A stretch of 30,067 nucleotides of DNA from CAYVUV01 sp964455095 (GCA_964455095.1 CAYVUV010000189.1:1-30067); one strand, 5' to 3'. Shown: positions 7,627 through 17,452, counted from the first letter of the stretch. Notes: generated by a model not told the origin, from the sequence alone. Numbers and translations: made by a program.

Positions 7627-7812
7627 TCACCAGCTCGCCTTCGTCATGCCGGGGATCTGGCCCTTGCGGGCCAGGTCGCGCAGGCACAGACGGCACATGC
7701 GGAAGCGCCGGTAGAACGCGCGCGGCCGCCCGCACAAGGGGCAGCGGTTGTACTGCCGCACCTTGAATTTCTGCGGTCGCTGCGACTTCACGCGAAGACA
7801 GGTCTTGGCCAC
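7627..7812 (-). CDS. rpsN: 30S ribosomal protein S14, type Z (zinc-binding)
   Basis: Small-subunit head protein, 61 residues, the short zinc-binding form of S14. Zinc ligands C24, C27, C40 and C43 form two CX2C pairs (YNRCPLCGRP and MCRLC), and the C-terminus is GQIPGMTKASW. The start is the GTG at 7812, with AGGAGG only 5 nt upstream. It lies between rplE and rpsH, the usual place for this form. E. coli by contrast uses a longer S14 without cysteines. Confidence 0.97.
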   Translation of the reverse strand: MAKTCLRVKSQRPQKFKVRQYNRCPLCGRPRAFYRRFRMCRLCLRDLARKGQIPGMTKASW

Positions 7813-7828
7813 ACGTTCCTCCTAAAGC

Positions 7829-8368
7829 TCATGCGCGGAAGGGCATACCGAGCGCTTTCAGCAGCGCCTTGCCCTCCGCATCGGTCCTGGCAGTGGTGAT
7901 GATCGAGATGGTGAGCCCGCGCACCTTGTCGATCTTATCGAGGTCGATTTCCGGAAAGATGATCTGCTCGCGCACGCCGAGCGAGTAGTTCCCGCGCCCG
8001 TCGAACGAGCGATCCGACACGCCGCGAAAGTCGCGCACGCGCGGGAGGGCCAGATTGAGCAGGCGGTCGAGGAACTCGTACATGCGGGGTCCGCGCAGCG
8101 TGACCATGCAGCCGATCGACATGCCTTCGCGCAGCTTGAAGTTCGCGATGGCCTTGCGCGCCTTGGTCACGACCGGCTTCTGCCCCGAGATCGCGGTGAG
8201 CTCGAGGACGGCGGCGTCCATGACCTTGGCGTTCTGAATCGCCTCGCCGAGGCCCATGTTCAGCACGACCTTCTCCAAACGCGGCACCTGGCTGACGTTC
8301 TTGTACCCCATCTCCTTGACGAGCTGGGGCATCACCTCGCGCTGATAGCGCTCTTGCATGCGGGTCAT
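7829..8368 (-). CDS. rplE: 50S ribosomal protein L5
   Basis: 5S-rRNA-binding protein of the central protuberance, 179 residues. It begins MTRMQERYQREVMPQL; family blocks include KVVLNMGLGEAIQNAKV, TKARKAIANFKLREGMSIGC, and RDFRGVSDRSFDGRGNYSLG. The ATG at 8368 lies 4 nt after the rplX stop, implying coupled translation. The ATG at 8359 is a possible alternative start. An in-frame extension of 31 codons inside rplX is rejected because it does not match the family. Confidence 0.97.
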   Translation of the reverse strand: MTRMQERYQREVMPQLVKEMGYKNVSQVPRLEKVVLNMGLGEAIQNAKVMDAAVLELTAISGQKPVVTKARKAIANFKLREGMSIGCMVTLRGPRMYEFLDRLLNLALPRVRDFRGVSDRSFDGRGNYSLGVREQIIFPEIDLDKIDKVRGLTISIITTARTDAEGKALLKALGMPFRA

Positions 8369-8372
8369 GACA

Positions 8373-8693
8373 TCACCGGTCCAGCTGATCGCCGCAGCGA
8401 CGACAGACACGCACGTTGCGGCCGTCCTCGAGCATCTTCTTGCCCATGCGCACCGGCGCATTGCAGCGATCGCACATGATCATCACGTTCGATTGGTGCA
8501 CCGGCGCTTCCTTCTCCACGATCCCCTGCGGGCTTTGCGGCCCGCGGGCTTTCGTGTGCCGCTTGACGAGGTTGAGCCGCTCGATGAGCAGCCGCTTCTC
8601 CTCCGGCAGCACGCGCAGGACCTTGCCGGTCTTGCCGCGCTCGCGTCCGGTGATCACCATCACCGTATCGTCCTTCTTGATTCGCGCCCGCAT
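8373..8693 (-). CDS. rplX: 50S ribosomal protein L24 with C-terminal zinc ribbon
   Basis: Assembly-initiating large-subunit protein, 106 residues. The N-terminal KOW domain (RIKKDDTVMVITGRERGKTG) is followed by a C-terminal zinc ribbon with C74, C77, C97 and C100. This four-cysteine tail is common in L24 of many bacterial phyla and absent in E. coli. The ATG at 8693 lies 12 nt after rplN. The TGA is followed after 4 nt by the rplE start. Confidence 0.97.
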   Translation of the reverse strand: MRARIKKDDTVMVITGRERGKTGKVLRVLPEEKRLLIERLNLVKRHTKARGPQSPQGIVEKEAPVHQSNVMIMCDRCNAPVRMGKKMLEDGRNVRVCRRCGDQLDR

Positions 8694-8705
8694 CGTCGTC
8701 TCCGC

Positions 8706-9074
8706 TCACAGTACTTCGGGCGCCAGGGACAAGATCTTCATGAACTGCTTGGCCCGCAGCTCGCGCGCCACAGGTCCGAAGATACGCGTGCCCACCGGCT
8801 CGCGTTGGTTGTCGATCAGCACGGCGGAGTTGGTGTCGAACCTGATGTACGACCCATCGGCCCGCCCGACCTCCTTGGCCGTGCGGACGATCACCGCCTT
8901 CATGACGTCGCCCTTCTTCACCTTGGAATTGGGGCTGGCTTCCTTCACCGACACCACAATCACGTCGCCGAGCGACGCGTACTTGCGCTTCGAGCCGCCG
9001 AGCACCTTGATGCAGAGCACCCGGCGTGCGCCGGAGTTGTCTGCCACGTCCAGCACTGTTTCCGTTTGTACCAT
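8706..9074 (-). CDS. rplN: 50S ribosomal protein L14
   Basis: Large-subunit protein, 122 residues, the standard length, contributing to intersubunit bridges and the RsfS-binding surface. It starts MVQTETVLDVADNSGARRV; conserved blocks are GDVIVVSVKEA, KKGDVMKAVIVRT and GTRIFGPVARELR. The ATG at 9074 has GAGAGAG about 7 nt upstream. It is the first gene of the spc group. The 40-nt gap from rpsQ is G+C-rich, with no clear promoter or terminator. Confidence 0.98.
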   Translation of the reverse strand: MVQTETVLDVADNSGARRVLCIKVLGGSKRKYASLGDVIVVSVKEASPNSKVKKGDVMKAVIVRTAKEVGRADGSYIRFDTNSAVLIDNQREPVGTRIFGPVARELRAKQFMKILSLAPEVL

Positions 9075-9114
9075 TGTCGATCTCTCTCACCAGCGAACCC
9101 GCCGGCGAGCCTCC

Positions 9115-9369
9115 TCAGACTGCCTTCTCCAGAATCGTGCGCACCCGCCAGCGCTTGTCCTTGCTCAGCGGCCGGGTCTCGGCGATCAGGACGCGGTCGC
9201 CGACGGCGCACCGGTTCTCTTCGTCGTGCACTTTGTACTTCGCGCGCCGCTTGAGGAACTTCCCATAGCGCGCGTGCTTCACCAGGCGCCGGACGGCGAC
9301 GACGACGGTCTTATCCATCTTGTCGCTCACCACGACGCCTTCGCGTACTTTCGTTTTGCCGCGCTCCAT
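9115..9369 (-). CDS. rpsQ: 30S ribosomal protein S17
   Basis: Primary 16S-rRNA-binding protein with an OB fold, 84 residues. It begins MERGKTKVREGVVVSDKM and contains DKTVVVAVRRLVKHARYGK and the C-terminal GDRVLIAETRPLSKDKRWRV block. The ATG at 9369 is chosen, with an AGGTGGG site about 6-7 nt upstream. A TTG two codons earlier at 9375 would add two residues but lacks support. It starts 2 nt after the rpmC TGA and ends the S10 group. Confidence 0.96.
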   Translation of the reverse strand: MERGKTKVREGVVVSDKMDKTVVVAVRRLVKHARYGKFLKRRAKYKVHDEENRCAVGDRVLIAETRPLSKDKRWRVRTILEKAV

Positions 9370-9371
9370 GA

Positions 9372-9584
9372 TCAACCCACCTGTCCCGTCCGGGGCGCCC
9401 GCGCGCGCTCGGTTTGAATCGTCTTGACGCGGGCGATGTCGCGCCGCGCGTGCAGCAGGGCCGCGGGATTGTCGAGCTGATTGGTGCCGCGCCGCAAGCG
9501 CAGGCGGAACACCGTCTCCTTCAGCTCCTGCTCCTTGATCTCCAGCTCTTGATCGGTCATGTCGCGCAGCTCGCTAACTCGCAT
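9372..9584 (-). CDS. rpmC: 50S ribosomal protein L29
   Basis: Two-helix large-subunit protein at the exit tunnel that helps dock trigger factor and SRP, 70 residues. It begins MRVSELRDMTDQELEIKEQE; the signature NPAALLHARRDIARVKTI is clear. The ATG at 9584 lies inside the end of rplP: the genes overlap by 11 nt in different frames, the rplP TAG being embedded in the third and fourth rpmC codons. A GGAG sequence lies about 6 nt upstream. The arrangement predicts tight translational coupling to L16. Confidence 0.96.
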   Translation of the reverse strand: MRVSELRDMTDQELEIKEQELKETVFRLRLRRGTNQLDNPAALLHARRDIARVKTIQTERARAPRTGQVG

Positions 9585-9999
9585 GTTGAGCTCCTTGCCG
9601 GCGCGAGAACTGCGTGTGCACCGAGAGCTTGTGCGCCGCCAGCCGCATGGCTTCCTGCGCGATGACCTCGGTGACGCCTTCCATCTCGAAGATGATGCGT
9701 CCGGGCTTGACCACGGCGACCCACTGATCGGGCGCGCCCTTGCCTTTGCCCATGCGGGTCTCGGCCGGCTTCTTGGTCAGCTGCTTGTCCGGGAACACGC
9801 GGATCCAGACGCGGCCGCCGCGCTTGATGTGCCGGGTGAGCGCGACGCGAGCGGCTTCCAGCTCGCGCGCCGACAGCCAGCCGCGCGTCGTGGCCTGGAG
9901 GCCGTAGTCGCCGAAGGCGAGCGACGAGCCGCGGTACGCGGTCCCGCGCAGCCGGCCCTTCATCCGTTTGCGATATTTTACTTTCTTGGGTGCAAGCAT
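9574..9999 (-). CDS. rplP: 50S ribosomal protein L16
   Basis: Large-subunit protein, 141 residues, that organises the A-site tRNA elbow contact and is needed late in 50S assembly. It starts MLAPKKVKYRKRMKGRLRG; other blocks are FGDYGLQATTRGWLSARELE, RVWIRVFPDKQLTKKPAETR and the glycine-rich MGKGKGAPDQWVAVVKPGR. The tail QGAQHAS extends a few residues beyond the usual end and includes the overlap with rpmC. The start is the ATG at 9999, 26 nt after rpsC. Confidence 0.97.
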   Translation of the reverse strand: MLAPKKVKYRKRMKGRLRGTAYRGSSLAFGDYGLQATTRGWLSARELEAARVALTRHIKRGGRVWIRVFPDKQLTKKPAETRMGKGKGAPDQWVAVVKPGRIIFEMEGVTEVIAQEAMRLAAHKLSVHTQFSRRQGAQHAS

Positions 10000-10025
10000 G
10001 GCGCAATCCTGTCAGGCGAGCCCGA

Positions 10026-10688
10026 TCAGACCCCCATCGAGGCCTTCTGCTCCTCTTCTTGTCGCGTGAGAATCTCGCCGCGGAACACCCACACCTTGAC
10101 CCCGATCACGCCGTAGGTCGTCTTCGCCTCGGCCAGGCCGTAGGCGATGTCGGCGCGCAGCGTGTGCAGCGGCACCCGGCCCTCGCGGTACCACTCGCGG
10201 CGCGCGATCTCGGCGCCGCCCAGGCGGCCGGACGATTGCACGCGAATCCCGAGCGCGCCCATCCGCATACCGCGGCTGACGGCCTCTTTCATCGCGCGCC
10301 GGAAAGCGACGCGGCGTTCGAGTTGCAGGGCGATGTTCTCGGCCACCAGCTGGGCGTCGAGGTCGGGGCGACGCACTTCGTGGATGTTGATGAACGTTTC
10401 CTTGTTGGTCAGGGCACTGAGCTCGCTCTTCAGCTTCTCGATCTCGGCGCCCTTCTTGCCGATGACGATACCGGGGCGGGCGGTGTAGATGTTGATCTTG
10501 GCCTTGTTGGCGGCGCGCTCGATTTCCACCTTGGAGATACCGGCATGGTACAGCCGCTCCTTGAGGAACCGGCGCAGGCGCAGGTCTTCGTGCAGCAGAT
10601 CGGCGTAGTCGCGGCGCGCGAACCACTTCGAATCGCTGTGCTCGATGACCCCGAGCCGGAACCCGCGCGGATGTACTTTCTGCCCCAT
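10026..10688 (-). CDS. rpsC: 30S ribosomal protein S3
   Basis: Small-subunit head protein at the mRNA entry channel with helicase-related Arg/Lys contacts, 220 residues. It starts MGQKVHPRGFRLGVIEHSDS. The type 2 KH domain carries its GKKG loop at residues 77-80, and the C-terminal domain contains the GALGIRVQSSGRLGGAEIAR block. It ends in a short acidic/basic tail, EEEQKASMGV. The ATG at 10688 is 8 nt after rplV. It occupies the standard S10 position. Confidence 0.98.
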   Translation of the reverse strand: MGQKVHPRGFRLGVIEHSDSKWFARRDYADLLHEDLRLRRFLKERLYHAGISKVEIERAANKAKINIYTARPGIVIGKKGAEIEKLKSELSALTNKETFINIHEVRRPDLDAQLVAENIALQLERRVAFRRAMKEAVSRGMRMGALGIRVQSSGRLGGAEIARREWYREGRVPLHTLRADIAYGLAEAKTTYGVIGVKVWVFRGEILTRQEEEQKASMGV

Positions 10689-10696
10689 CGTGACTC

Positions 10697-11035
10697 CTAC
10701 TTCTTCGCCTCGTCGACCACGACGGTGAGGTGCGCGGTGCGTTTGCGAATCTTGGTGGCGCGGCCATGGGCCCGCGGCATGAAGCGTTTGGCCGTCGGGC
10801 CCTCGTCGACCTTGATGGTCTTGATGTACAGGCGATCGACGTCGACGCGTTGCGTCGTCTCGGCGTTCGCCACCACCGACTTCAGCGTCTTGGCGAGCGT
10901 CAGCGCGGCTTTCTTCGGCACGTGTTGGAGCAGACCCAGGGCGACGCCGACCCGCTTGCCGCGGACCAGGTCCGCGACCAAGCGCGCCTTGCGCGCGGAG
11001 ATCCGCATATGTCGACTGACGGCCCGTGATTCCAT
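10697..11035 (-). CDS. rplV: 50S ribosomal protein L22
   Basis: Large-subunit protein, 112 residues, whose long beta-hairpin lines the nascent-chain exit tunnel. It starts MESRAVSRHMRISARKARLV and contains the conserved hairpin region RLYIKTIKVDEGPTAKRFMP, then RAHGRATKIRKRTAHLTVVV. The macrolide-associated hairpin tip shows no obvious insertion or deletion. The ATG at 11035 lies only 3 nt after the rpsS stop. Confidence 0.97.
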   Translation of the reverse strand: MESRAVSRHMRISARKARLVADLVRGKRVGVALGLLQHVPKKAALTLAKTLKSVVANAETTQRVDVDRLYIKTIKVDEGPTAKRFMPRAHGRATKIRKRTAHLTVVVDEAKK

Positions 11036-11038
11036 GCG

Positions 11039-11329
11039 CTATCCCTTGCCGCCCTTCACCTCGGCCTTGCGATCGCCGGAGTGGCCGTGGAAGGTCCGCG
11101 TCGGGGAGAACTCGCCCAGCTTGTGGCCGACCATGTTCTCGGAGACGTAGACCGGAATGAACTTGCGACCGTTGTGGACCGCGAAGGTATGCGAGACCAT
11201 TTCAGGCGTGATCGTCGAGCGCCGCGACCAGGTCCGGATGATGCGCTTCTCGCCCGACGAAACCAGCGCATCTACCTTCTTCAGCAGATGGCCGTCGATG
11301 AAGGGCCCTTTTTTAATCGACCGTGCCAC
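11039..11329 (-). CDS. rpsS: 30S ribosomal protein S19
   Basis: Small-subunit head protein pairing with S13, 96 residues. The family N-terminus ARSIKKGPFIDGHLLKKVDA begins after the GTG at 11329, which has AGGAG about 6 nt upstream. A longer in-frame extension into rplB is rejected. Conserved blocks TWSRRSTITPEMVSHTFAVH and VGHKLGEFSPTRTFHGH are intact. It follows the rplB TGA by 11 nt and precedes rplV by 3 nt. Confidence 0.97.
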   Translation of the reverse strand: MARSIKKGPFIDGHLLKKVDALVSSGEKRIIRTWSRRSTITPEMVSHTFAVHNGRKFIPVYVSENMVGHKLGEFSPTRTFHGHSGDRKAEVKGGKG

Positions 11330-11340
11330 GAATACTCCTC

Positions 11341-12159
11341 TCAGCCGCGCCGCTTGACGATGAATCGATCGGTGCTCTTGTTGTGGCGCGTGCGATAGCC
11401 CTTGGCCGGCTGCCCCCAGGGACTCTGGGGGTGATTTCCCTTCGACTTGCCCTCGCCGCCGCCATGCGGATGGTCGACCGGGTTCATCGCCACACCGCGC
11501 ACCTTCGGCCGGCGTCCGAGCCAGCGCGAGCGGCCCGCCTTGCCGATGGCGACGTTCGAGTGATCCGCGTTGCCGACCTGGCCGACGGTGGCGCGGCAAG
11601 CGCCCTGCACGAGCCGCAGCTCGCCCGACGGGAGTTTCAGCAGCGCGTCCTTGCCCTCTTTCGCCATCAACTGGATCGCCGTGCCGGCGCTGCGCCCGAG
11701 CTGAGCGCCGCGCCCCGGCCGCAGCTCCACATTGTGCACCATGGTGCCGAGGGGGATCTGCAGCAGCGCCATCGCGTTGCCCGGCTTGATGTCCGCGCCC
11801 GGGCCCGCCATCACCGCATCGCCGACCTTGAGGCCGATCGGCGCCAGGATGTAACGCTTCTCGCCGTCCGCATAGTGCAGCAGCGCGAGGCGGGCCGAGC
11901 GATTCGGATCGTACTCGATCGCCGCGACGCGGGCGGGCACGCCCTCTTTGTTGCGCTTGAAGTCGATGATGCGGTAGCGCTGCTTGTGTCCGCCGCCGAG
12001 ATGGCGCGCCGTCATACGGCCGAGCGCGTTGCGCCCACCGCTGCGGCGCTTGGGCTCGAGCAGCTGGCGCTCGGGCTTCTTGTCGCTGATCTCGGAGAAG
12101 TCGGCGACGCTCTGGCCGCGGCGTGCGGCGGAGGTGGGTTTGTACTGGCGAATCGGCAT
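11341..12159 (-). CDS. rplB: 50S ribosomal protein L2
   Basis: Core large-subunit protein required for subunit joining and near the peptidyl-transferase centre, 272 residues. The N-terminal OB fold (RHLGGGHKQRYRIIDFKRNK) and SH3-like domain are present. The C-terminal signature AMNPVDHPHGGGEGKSKGNH contains the conserved His corresponding to E. coli His229. The ATG at 12159 is 9 nt after rplW. Length matches the usual 270-280. Confidence 0.98.
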   Translation of the reverse strand: MPIRQYKPTSAARRGQSVADFSEISDKKPERQLLEPKRRSGGRNALGRMTARHLGGGHKQRYRIIDFKRNKEGVPARVAAIEYDPNRSARLALLHYADGEKRYILAPIGLKVGDAVMAGPGADIKPGNAMALLQIPLGTMVHNVELRPGRGAQLGRSAGTAIQLMAKEGKDALLKLPSGELRLVQGACRATVGQVGNADHSNVAIGKAGRSRWLGRRPKVRGVAMNPVDHPHGGGEGKSKGNHPQSPWGQPAKGYRTRHNKSTDRFIVKRRG

Positions 12160-12168
12160 GATCAGTCC

Positions 12169-12459
12169 TTACACGGTCTCGAAGAAATCGATTCGCTGCC
12201 CGGCGGCCAGTGTCACGTAGGCCTTCTTCCAGGCCGTGCGGCGGCCGACGCTGCGGCCGACGCGGCGCAGCTTGCCGAGGTAGTTCATCGTCCGCACCTT
12301 GTCGACCTTCACCTTGAACAGGGTCTCCACGGCGTGGCGGATCTCGGCTTTGTTGGCCTCGCGGCGGACGCGAAAGACCACCTGATTGCCCTCTTGATTG
12401 ACCAGCGTCCCCTTCTCCGTGATCAGGGGCGCGGTGATCATCCGATAGACGTCGCTCAC
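12169..12459 (-). CDS. rplW: 50S ribosomal protein L23
   Basis: Exit-tunnel protein and main docking site for trigger factor and SRP, 96 residues. Family blocks: ITAPLITEKGTLVNQEGNQV, FRVRREANKAEIRHAVETLF, and VDKVRTMNYLGKLRRVGRSV. The start is the GTG at 12459, overlapping the rplD TGA by 4 nt, with GAGAGGG about 7 nt upstream. The overlap predicts translational coupling with L4. Confidence 0.97.
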   Translation of the reverse strand: MSDVYRMITAPLITEKGTLVNQEGNQVVFRVRREANKAEIRHAVETLFKVKVDKVRTMNYLGKLRRVGRSVGRRTAWKKAYVTLAAGQRIDFFETV

Positions 12460-13088
12460 GATTTCACCCTCTCATCGAGCGCCGCGATGGCGTCGCGGGT
12501 CAACACCAGGTGTCGGTAGCGCAGGATGTCGTACACGTTGGCGCCGGCGGCGCGGATCACCTTGACGCGCGGCAGGTTGCGCGCCGCGCGCTCGAGGCTC
12601 GGGTGCGCCTCACTGACGACGATCAGCGCGCTGGTCAGCCCGAGATCGGCGAGCATCTTCGCCACGACCTTGGTCTTGGCCGGCTCGATGTCGATCTTGT
12701 CCAACACCACCAGCTGATCCTGCTTGACCTTCAGCGCCAGCACCGAGCGCAACGCTGATTTGCGCGCCGTCGCGGGCAGGCGGTACGAATAGTCGCGCGG
12801 CTGGGGCCCGAAGATGGTCGCACCGCCGACCCAGATCGGCGAGCGATTGCTGCCCGCACGCGCGCGGCCGGTGCCCTTCTGGCGCCACGGCTTCTTGCCG
12901 CCGCCGCTCACTTCGCCGCGCGTCTTGGTCGCCGCCGTCCCGGCGCGGCGATTGGCGCGCTGCATCTTGACCACCTCGTACAGCAGGTGGCGACGCACGG
13001 GCCCATCGAACAAACCGGCGGGCAGCGTCAGCTCACCGGCCGGCGCCTTGGCCTGACTGACCACTGCGACCGTTCTCGGCTCAGCCAT
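12456..13088 (-). CDS. rplD: 50S ribosomal protein L4
   Basis: Large-subunit protein, 210 residues, with an extended loop reaching the exit-tunnel constriction; in E. coli it also represses the S10 operon. The loop region TKTRGEVSGGGKKPWRQKGT GRARAGSNRSPIWVGG near residues 54-90 is intact and shows no obvious macrolide-resistance change. The ATG at 13088 lies within the end of rplC (8-nt overlap), and the TGA overlaps the rplW GTG. No L4-type leader is visible upstream of rpsJ, where tuf ends 21 nt away. Confidence 0.97.
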   Translation of the reverse strand: MAEPRTVAVVSQAKAPAGELTLPAGLFDGPVRRHLLYEVVKMQRANRRAGTAATKTRGEVSGGGKKPWRQKGTGRARAGSNRSPIWVGGATIFGPQPRDYSYRLPATARKSALRSVLALKVKQDQLVVLDKIDIEPAKTKVVAKMLADLGLTSALIVVSEAHPSLERAARNLPRVKVIRAAGANVYDILRYRHLVLTRDAIAALDERVKS

Positions 13089-13731
13089 GCTTCACCGCCT
13101 TCACTGCCGGGTGGATGACCAACGTACCGCCACGCGCTCCCGGCACGGCCCCGCGCAGCAGCAGCAGATGCTCGGTTGGGCGCACCGCGACAACTTGCAA
13201 GTTTTGCGTCGTCACCGTCTCGTTGCCCAGCTGTCCCGCCATCCGCTTGCCCTTGAACACGCGGCCCGGGTACGACCGATTGCCGATCGAGCCGCCATGG
13301 CGGAAGTATTCGTGCGTGCCGTGGCTGCCGGGAAAGCCGGCGAAGTGGTGGCGCTTGATGACGCCGGCGAAGCCGCGGCCCTTCGACACGCCGCTGACGT
13401 CGACCAGGTCGCCCTGCTTGAACAGCGCCTCGATCGCCAGCTCCTGTCCGGGGCTCAGCTCGCGCGGATCGTCGTCGACGCGAAACTCGCGCAGCACCTG
13501 AAAGACGCCCTTGCCGGCCTTCAGGCAGTGCTCGCGATACGCCTTCGTCGCGCGCTGCGGCTTCTTCTCGCCGAAGCCGAGCTGCACCGCCGCATAGCCG
13601 TCGGTCGAGGCCGTCTTGGTCTGCACCACGGTACACGGGCCCACTTGAATGACGGTCACCGGCACGAGCTCGCCTTGCGGCGTGTACACCTGCGTCATGC
13701 CCAGCTTCTTGCCGATCAGTCCCAAAGCCAT
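13081..13731 (-). CDS. rplC: 50S ribosomal protein L3
   Basis: Large-subunit assembly initiator reaching toward the peptidyl-transferase centre, 216 residues. It begins MALGLIGKKLGMTQVYTPQG; the central extension with GSIGNRSYPGRVFKGKRMAG and the family block VTTQNLQVVAVRPTEHLLLL are present. The ATG at 13731 is preferred over an in-frame GTG two codons upstream at 13737 because a GAGAG site is better spaced from it. The last 8 nt overlap rplD. Confidence 0.97.
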   Translation of the reverse strand: MALGLIGKKLGMTQVYTPQGELVPVTVIQVGPCTVVQTKTASTDGYAAVQLGFGEKKPQRATKAYREHCLKAGKGVFQVLREFRVDDDPRELSPGQELAIEALFKQGDLVDVSGVSKGRGFAGVIKRHHFAGFPGSHGTHEYFRHGGSIGNRSYPGRVFKGKRMAGQLGNETVTTQNLQVVAVRPTEHLLLLRGAVPGARGGTLVIHPAVKAVKHG

Positions 13732-13769
13732 TGCCACTCTCGTCTTCTACCCGCGGTTGTGAACGGTGC

Positions 13770-14078
<309 letters not shown>

Positions 14079-14099
14079 GATGGGCAACGATTCTCGGGG

Positions 14100-15293
<1,194 letters not shown>

Positions 15294-15322
15294 GGATCCT
15301 TACCTCCCGCGCGCTCGCGCCG

Positions 15323-17404
15323 TTACGCGCCTACCGCTTTGGCCATGATTTCTTCGGAGATCATCTGCGGCACCGGCTCGTAGTGCGAAAACTGCATCGT
15401 GTACGTCGCCCGTCCCTGGGTGGCCGAGCGCAGATCCGTCGAGTACCCGAACATTTCCTTCAACGGCACACGCGCCGTCACCACCTGTGCGCCGGCACGC
15501 GACTCCATGCCCTGGATGTGGCCGCGCCGCTTGGAGAGATCGCCCATGACCTCGCCCATGAAGTCTTCCGGTACGACGACTTCCACCGCCATGATCGGCT
15601 CGAGCAGAATCGGTGTTGCCTTGCGAGCCGCTTCCTTGAACGCCATCGACCCGGCGATCTTGAACGACATTTCCGACGAGTCGACCTCGTGGTACGAGCC
15701 GTCCAACAATGCGACCTTCATGTCGACCATCGGGTACCCGGCCATGACGCCCGACTCGGTCGCTTCGCGCACGCCGCGCTCGACCGCCGGGATGTACTCG
15801 CGCGGCACCGTGCCGCCCTTGGTCTCGTCGGCAAACTCGAAGCCCGAGCCCGGCGGCAGCGGATCCAGACGGATGACGACGTGGCCGTACTGGCCACGGC
15901 CACCGGTCTGGCGCACGAACTTGGCTTCCTGCTTGACGCTCTTGCGCACGGTTTCCTTGTACGCAACCTGCGGGCGGCCGACGTTGGCGTCGACCTTGAA
16001 CTCGCGCAGCAGGCGATCGACGATAATCTCGAGGTGCAGCTCGCCCATCCCTTTGATGATCGTCTGCCCGGTCTCGTGGTCGGTCTCGACGCGAAACGAC
16101 GGATCCTCGGTGGTGAGTTTCTGCAGCGAGACGCCGAGGCGCTCCTGATCGACCTTGGTCTTGGGCTCGATCGCGATCGAGATGACGGGATCGGGAAACT
16201 CGATCGACTCGAGGATGACCGGGTGGGTATCGTCGCTCAACGTGTCGCCCGTGGTCGTATCGCGCAGACCGACCGCGGCGGCGATGTCGCCGGCGTAGAC
16301 TTCCTTGATCTCCTCGCGCTTGTTGGCGTGCATCTTGAGCAGGCGGCCGATGCGTTCACGCTTGCCCTTGGTGGCATTCAACACGTGCGATCCGGATTCG
16401 ATCTTGCCCGAGTAGACGCGGAAGAACGTCAGCGTGCCGACGTAGGGATCGGTCATGATCTTGAACGCCAGGGCCGCGAACGGCGCGTTGTCATCTGGTG
16501 GCCGCAGCTCTTCGGCGTCCGTGTCGGGGTTGATGCCCGTCACGGACTCGACATCGACCGGCGACGGTAGGTAGTCGACCACGCCGTCGAGCAGCAACTG
16601 GACGCCGCGGTTCTTGAACGCCGAGCCGCACAGCACCGGCACCAGCTTGAGCTGCAGCGTGGCCAGTCGCACGGCGGCGCGGATCTCGCTCTCGTCGATC
16701 GGCTGGCCTTCGAGGTATTTCTCGAGCAGCTTCTCGTCGACATCGGCGACGGCTTCGAGAAGGATCTCGCGCTGTTTCTCGGCGGCCGGGCGATCCGCCT
16801 CGGCGATCTCATCGAGGCGATAGCGCGCGCCGAGACTGTCGTCGTCCCAGATGACCGCTTTCATCGACACCAGATCGATGACGCCGCGGAAATGCTCTTC
16901 GGTACCGATCGGCAGCTGCAACGGCACCGGGTTGGCCCCCAGCCGGTCGCGAATCATGCTGACACCGCGGCCGAAGTCGGCGCCGATGCGATCCATCTTG
17001 TTGATGAACGCGATGCGCGGGACGCGGTACTTGTCCGCTTGACGCCACACTGTTTCCGACTGCGGCTCGACCCCGCCAACCGAGCAAAACACCGCCACCG
17101 CGCCGTCGAGCACGCGCAGCGAGCGCTCGACTTCGATGGTGAAGTCGACGTGTCCGGGCGTGTCGATGATGTTGACGCGATGGTCGCGCCAGAAGCAGGT
17201 CGTAGCGGCGGACGTAATGGTAATGCCGCGCTCCTGTTCCTGAACCATCCAGTCCATCGTCGCGGTGCCTTCGTGCACCTCGCCGATCTTGTAGTTGATC
17301 CCGGTGTAATACAGGATGCGCTCGGTCGTGGTCGTTTTACCGGCATCAATGTGGGCCATGATGCCGATGTTTCGGGTCCGCTCGAGCGGAGTTTGCCGTG
17401 CCAT
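15323..17404 (-). CDS. fusA: Elongation factor G
   Basis: GTPase driving mRNA-tRNA translocation and, with RRF, ribosome recycling; 693 residues, matching the family. G motifs are AHIDAGKT (17-24), RGITI (59-63), DTPGH (81-85) and NKMD (135-138). Domains II-V follow, with the domain IV block RQTGGRGQYGHVVIRLDPLP and the domain V block RRGHIQGMESRAGAQVV. The start is the ATG at 17404: no in-frame ATG, GTG or TTG lies between it and rpsG. There is no ribosome site at normal spacing. The nearest strong one (17453-17459) is separated from the ATG by a 9-bp hairpin. Codon use (GGC, ACC, GTC) resembles the ribosomal genes and differs from adjacent tuf. Confidence 0.98.
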   Translation of the reverse strand: MARQTPLERTRNIGIMAHIDAGKTTTTERILYYTGINYKIGEVHEGTATMDWMVQEQERGITITSAATTCFWRDHRVNIIDTPGHVDFTIEVERSLRVLDGAVAVFCSVGGVEPQSETVWRQADKYRVPRIAFINKMDRIGADFGRGVSMIRDRLGANPVPLQLPIGTEEHFRGVIDLVSMKAVIWDDDSLGARYRLDEIAEADRPAAEKQREILLEAVADVDEKLLEKYLEGQPIDESEIRAAVRLATLQLKLVPVLCGSAFKNRGVQLLLDGVVDYLPSPVDVESVTGINPDTDAEELRPPDDNAPFAALAFKIMTDPYVGTLTFFRVYSGKIESGSHVLNATKGKRERIGRLLKMHANKREEIKEVYAGDIAAAVGLRDTTTGDTLSDDTHPVILESIEFPDPVISIAIEPKTKVDQERLGVSLQKLTTEDPSFRVETDHETGQTIIKGMGELHLEIIVDRLLREFKVDANVGRPQVAYKETVRKSVKQEAKFVRQTGGRGQYGHVVIRLDPLPPGSGFEFADETKGGTVPREYIPAVERGVREATESGVMAGYPMVDMKVALLDGSYHEVDSSEMSFKIAGSMAFKEAARKATPILLEPIMAVEVVVPEDFMGEVMGDLSKRRGHIQGMESRAGAQVVTARVPLKEMFGYSTDLRSATQGRATYTMQFSHYEPVPQMISEEIMAKAVGA

Positions 17405-17415
17405 AAATGATGAAA

Positions 17416-17445
17416 ACGCGAGCGAACCACGAAGGCCGCTCGCGT
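17416..17445 (-). promoter_or_regulatory. Stem-loop in the fusA leader
   Basis: On the minus strand, ACGCGAGCG (17445-17437) pairs perfectly with CGCTCGCGT (17424-17416). A 12-nt apical region can add about three more pairs around a TTCGT loop. Four T residues (17416-17413) follow and the fusA ATG comes 11 nt after the stem. It could be a weak intrinsic terminator/attenuator lowering fusA-tuf transcription, or a translational element that brings the upstream Shine-Dalgarno sequence closer to the start. The sequence alone does not decide between these. Confidence 0.6.
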
Positions 17446-17452
17446 CTTCCTT

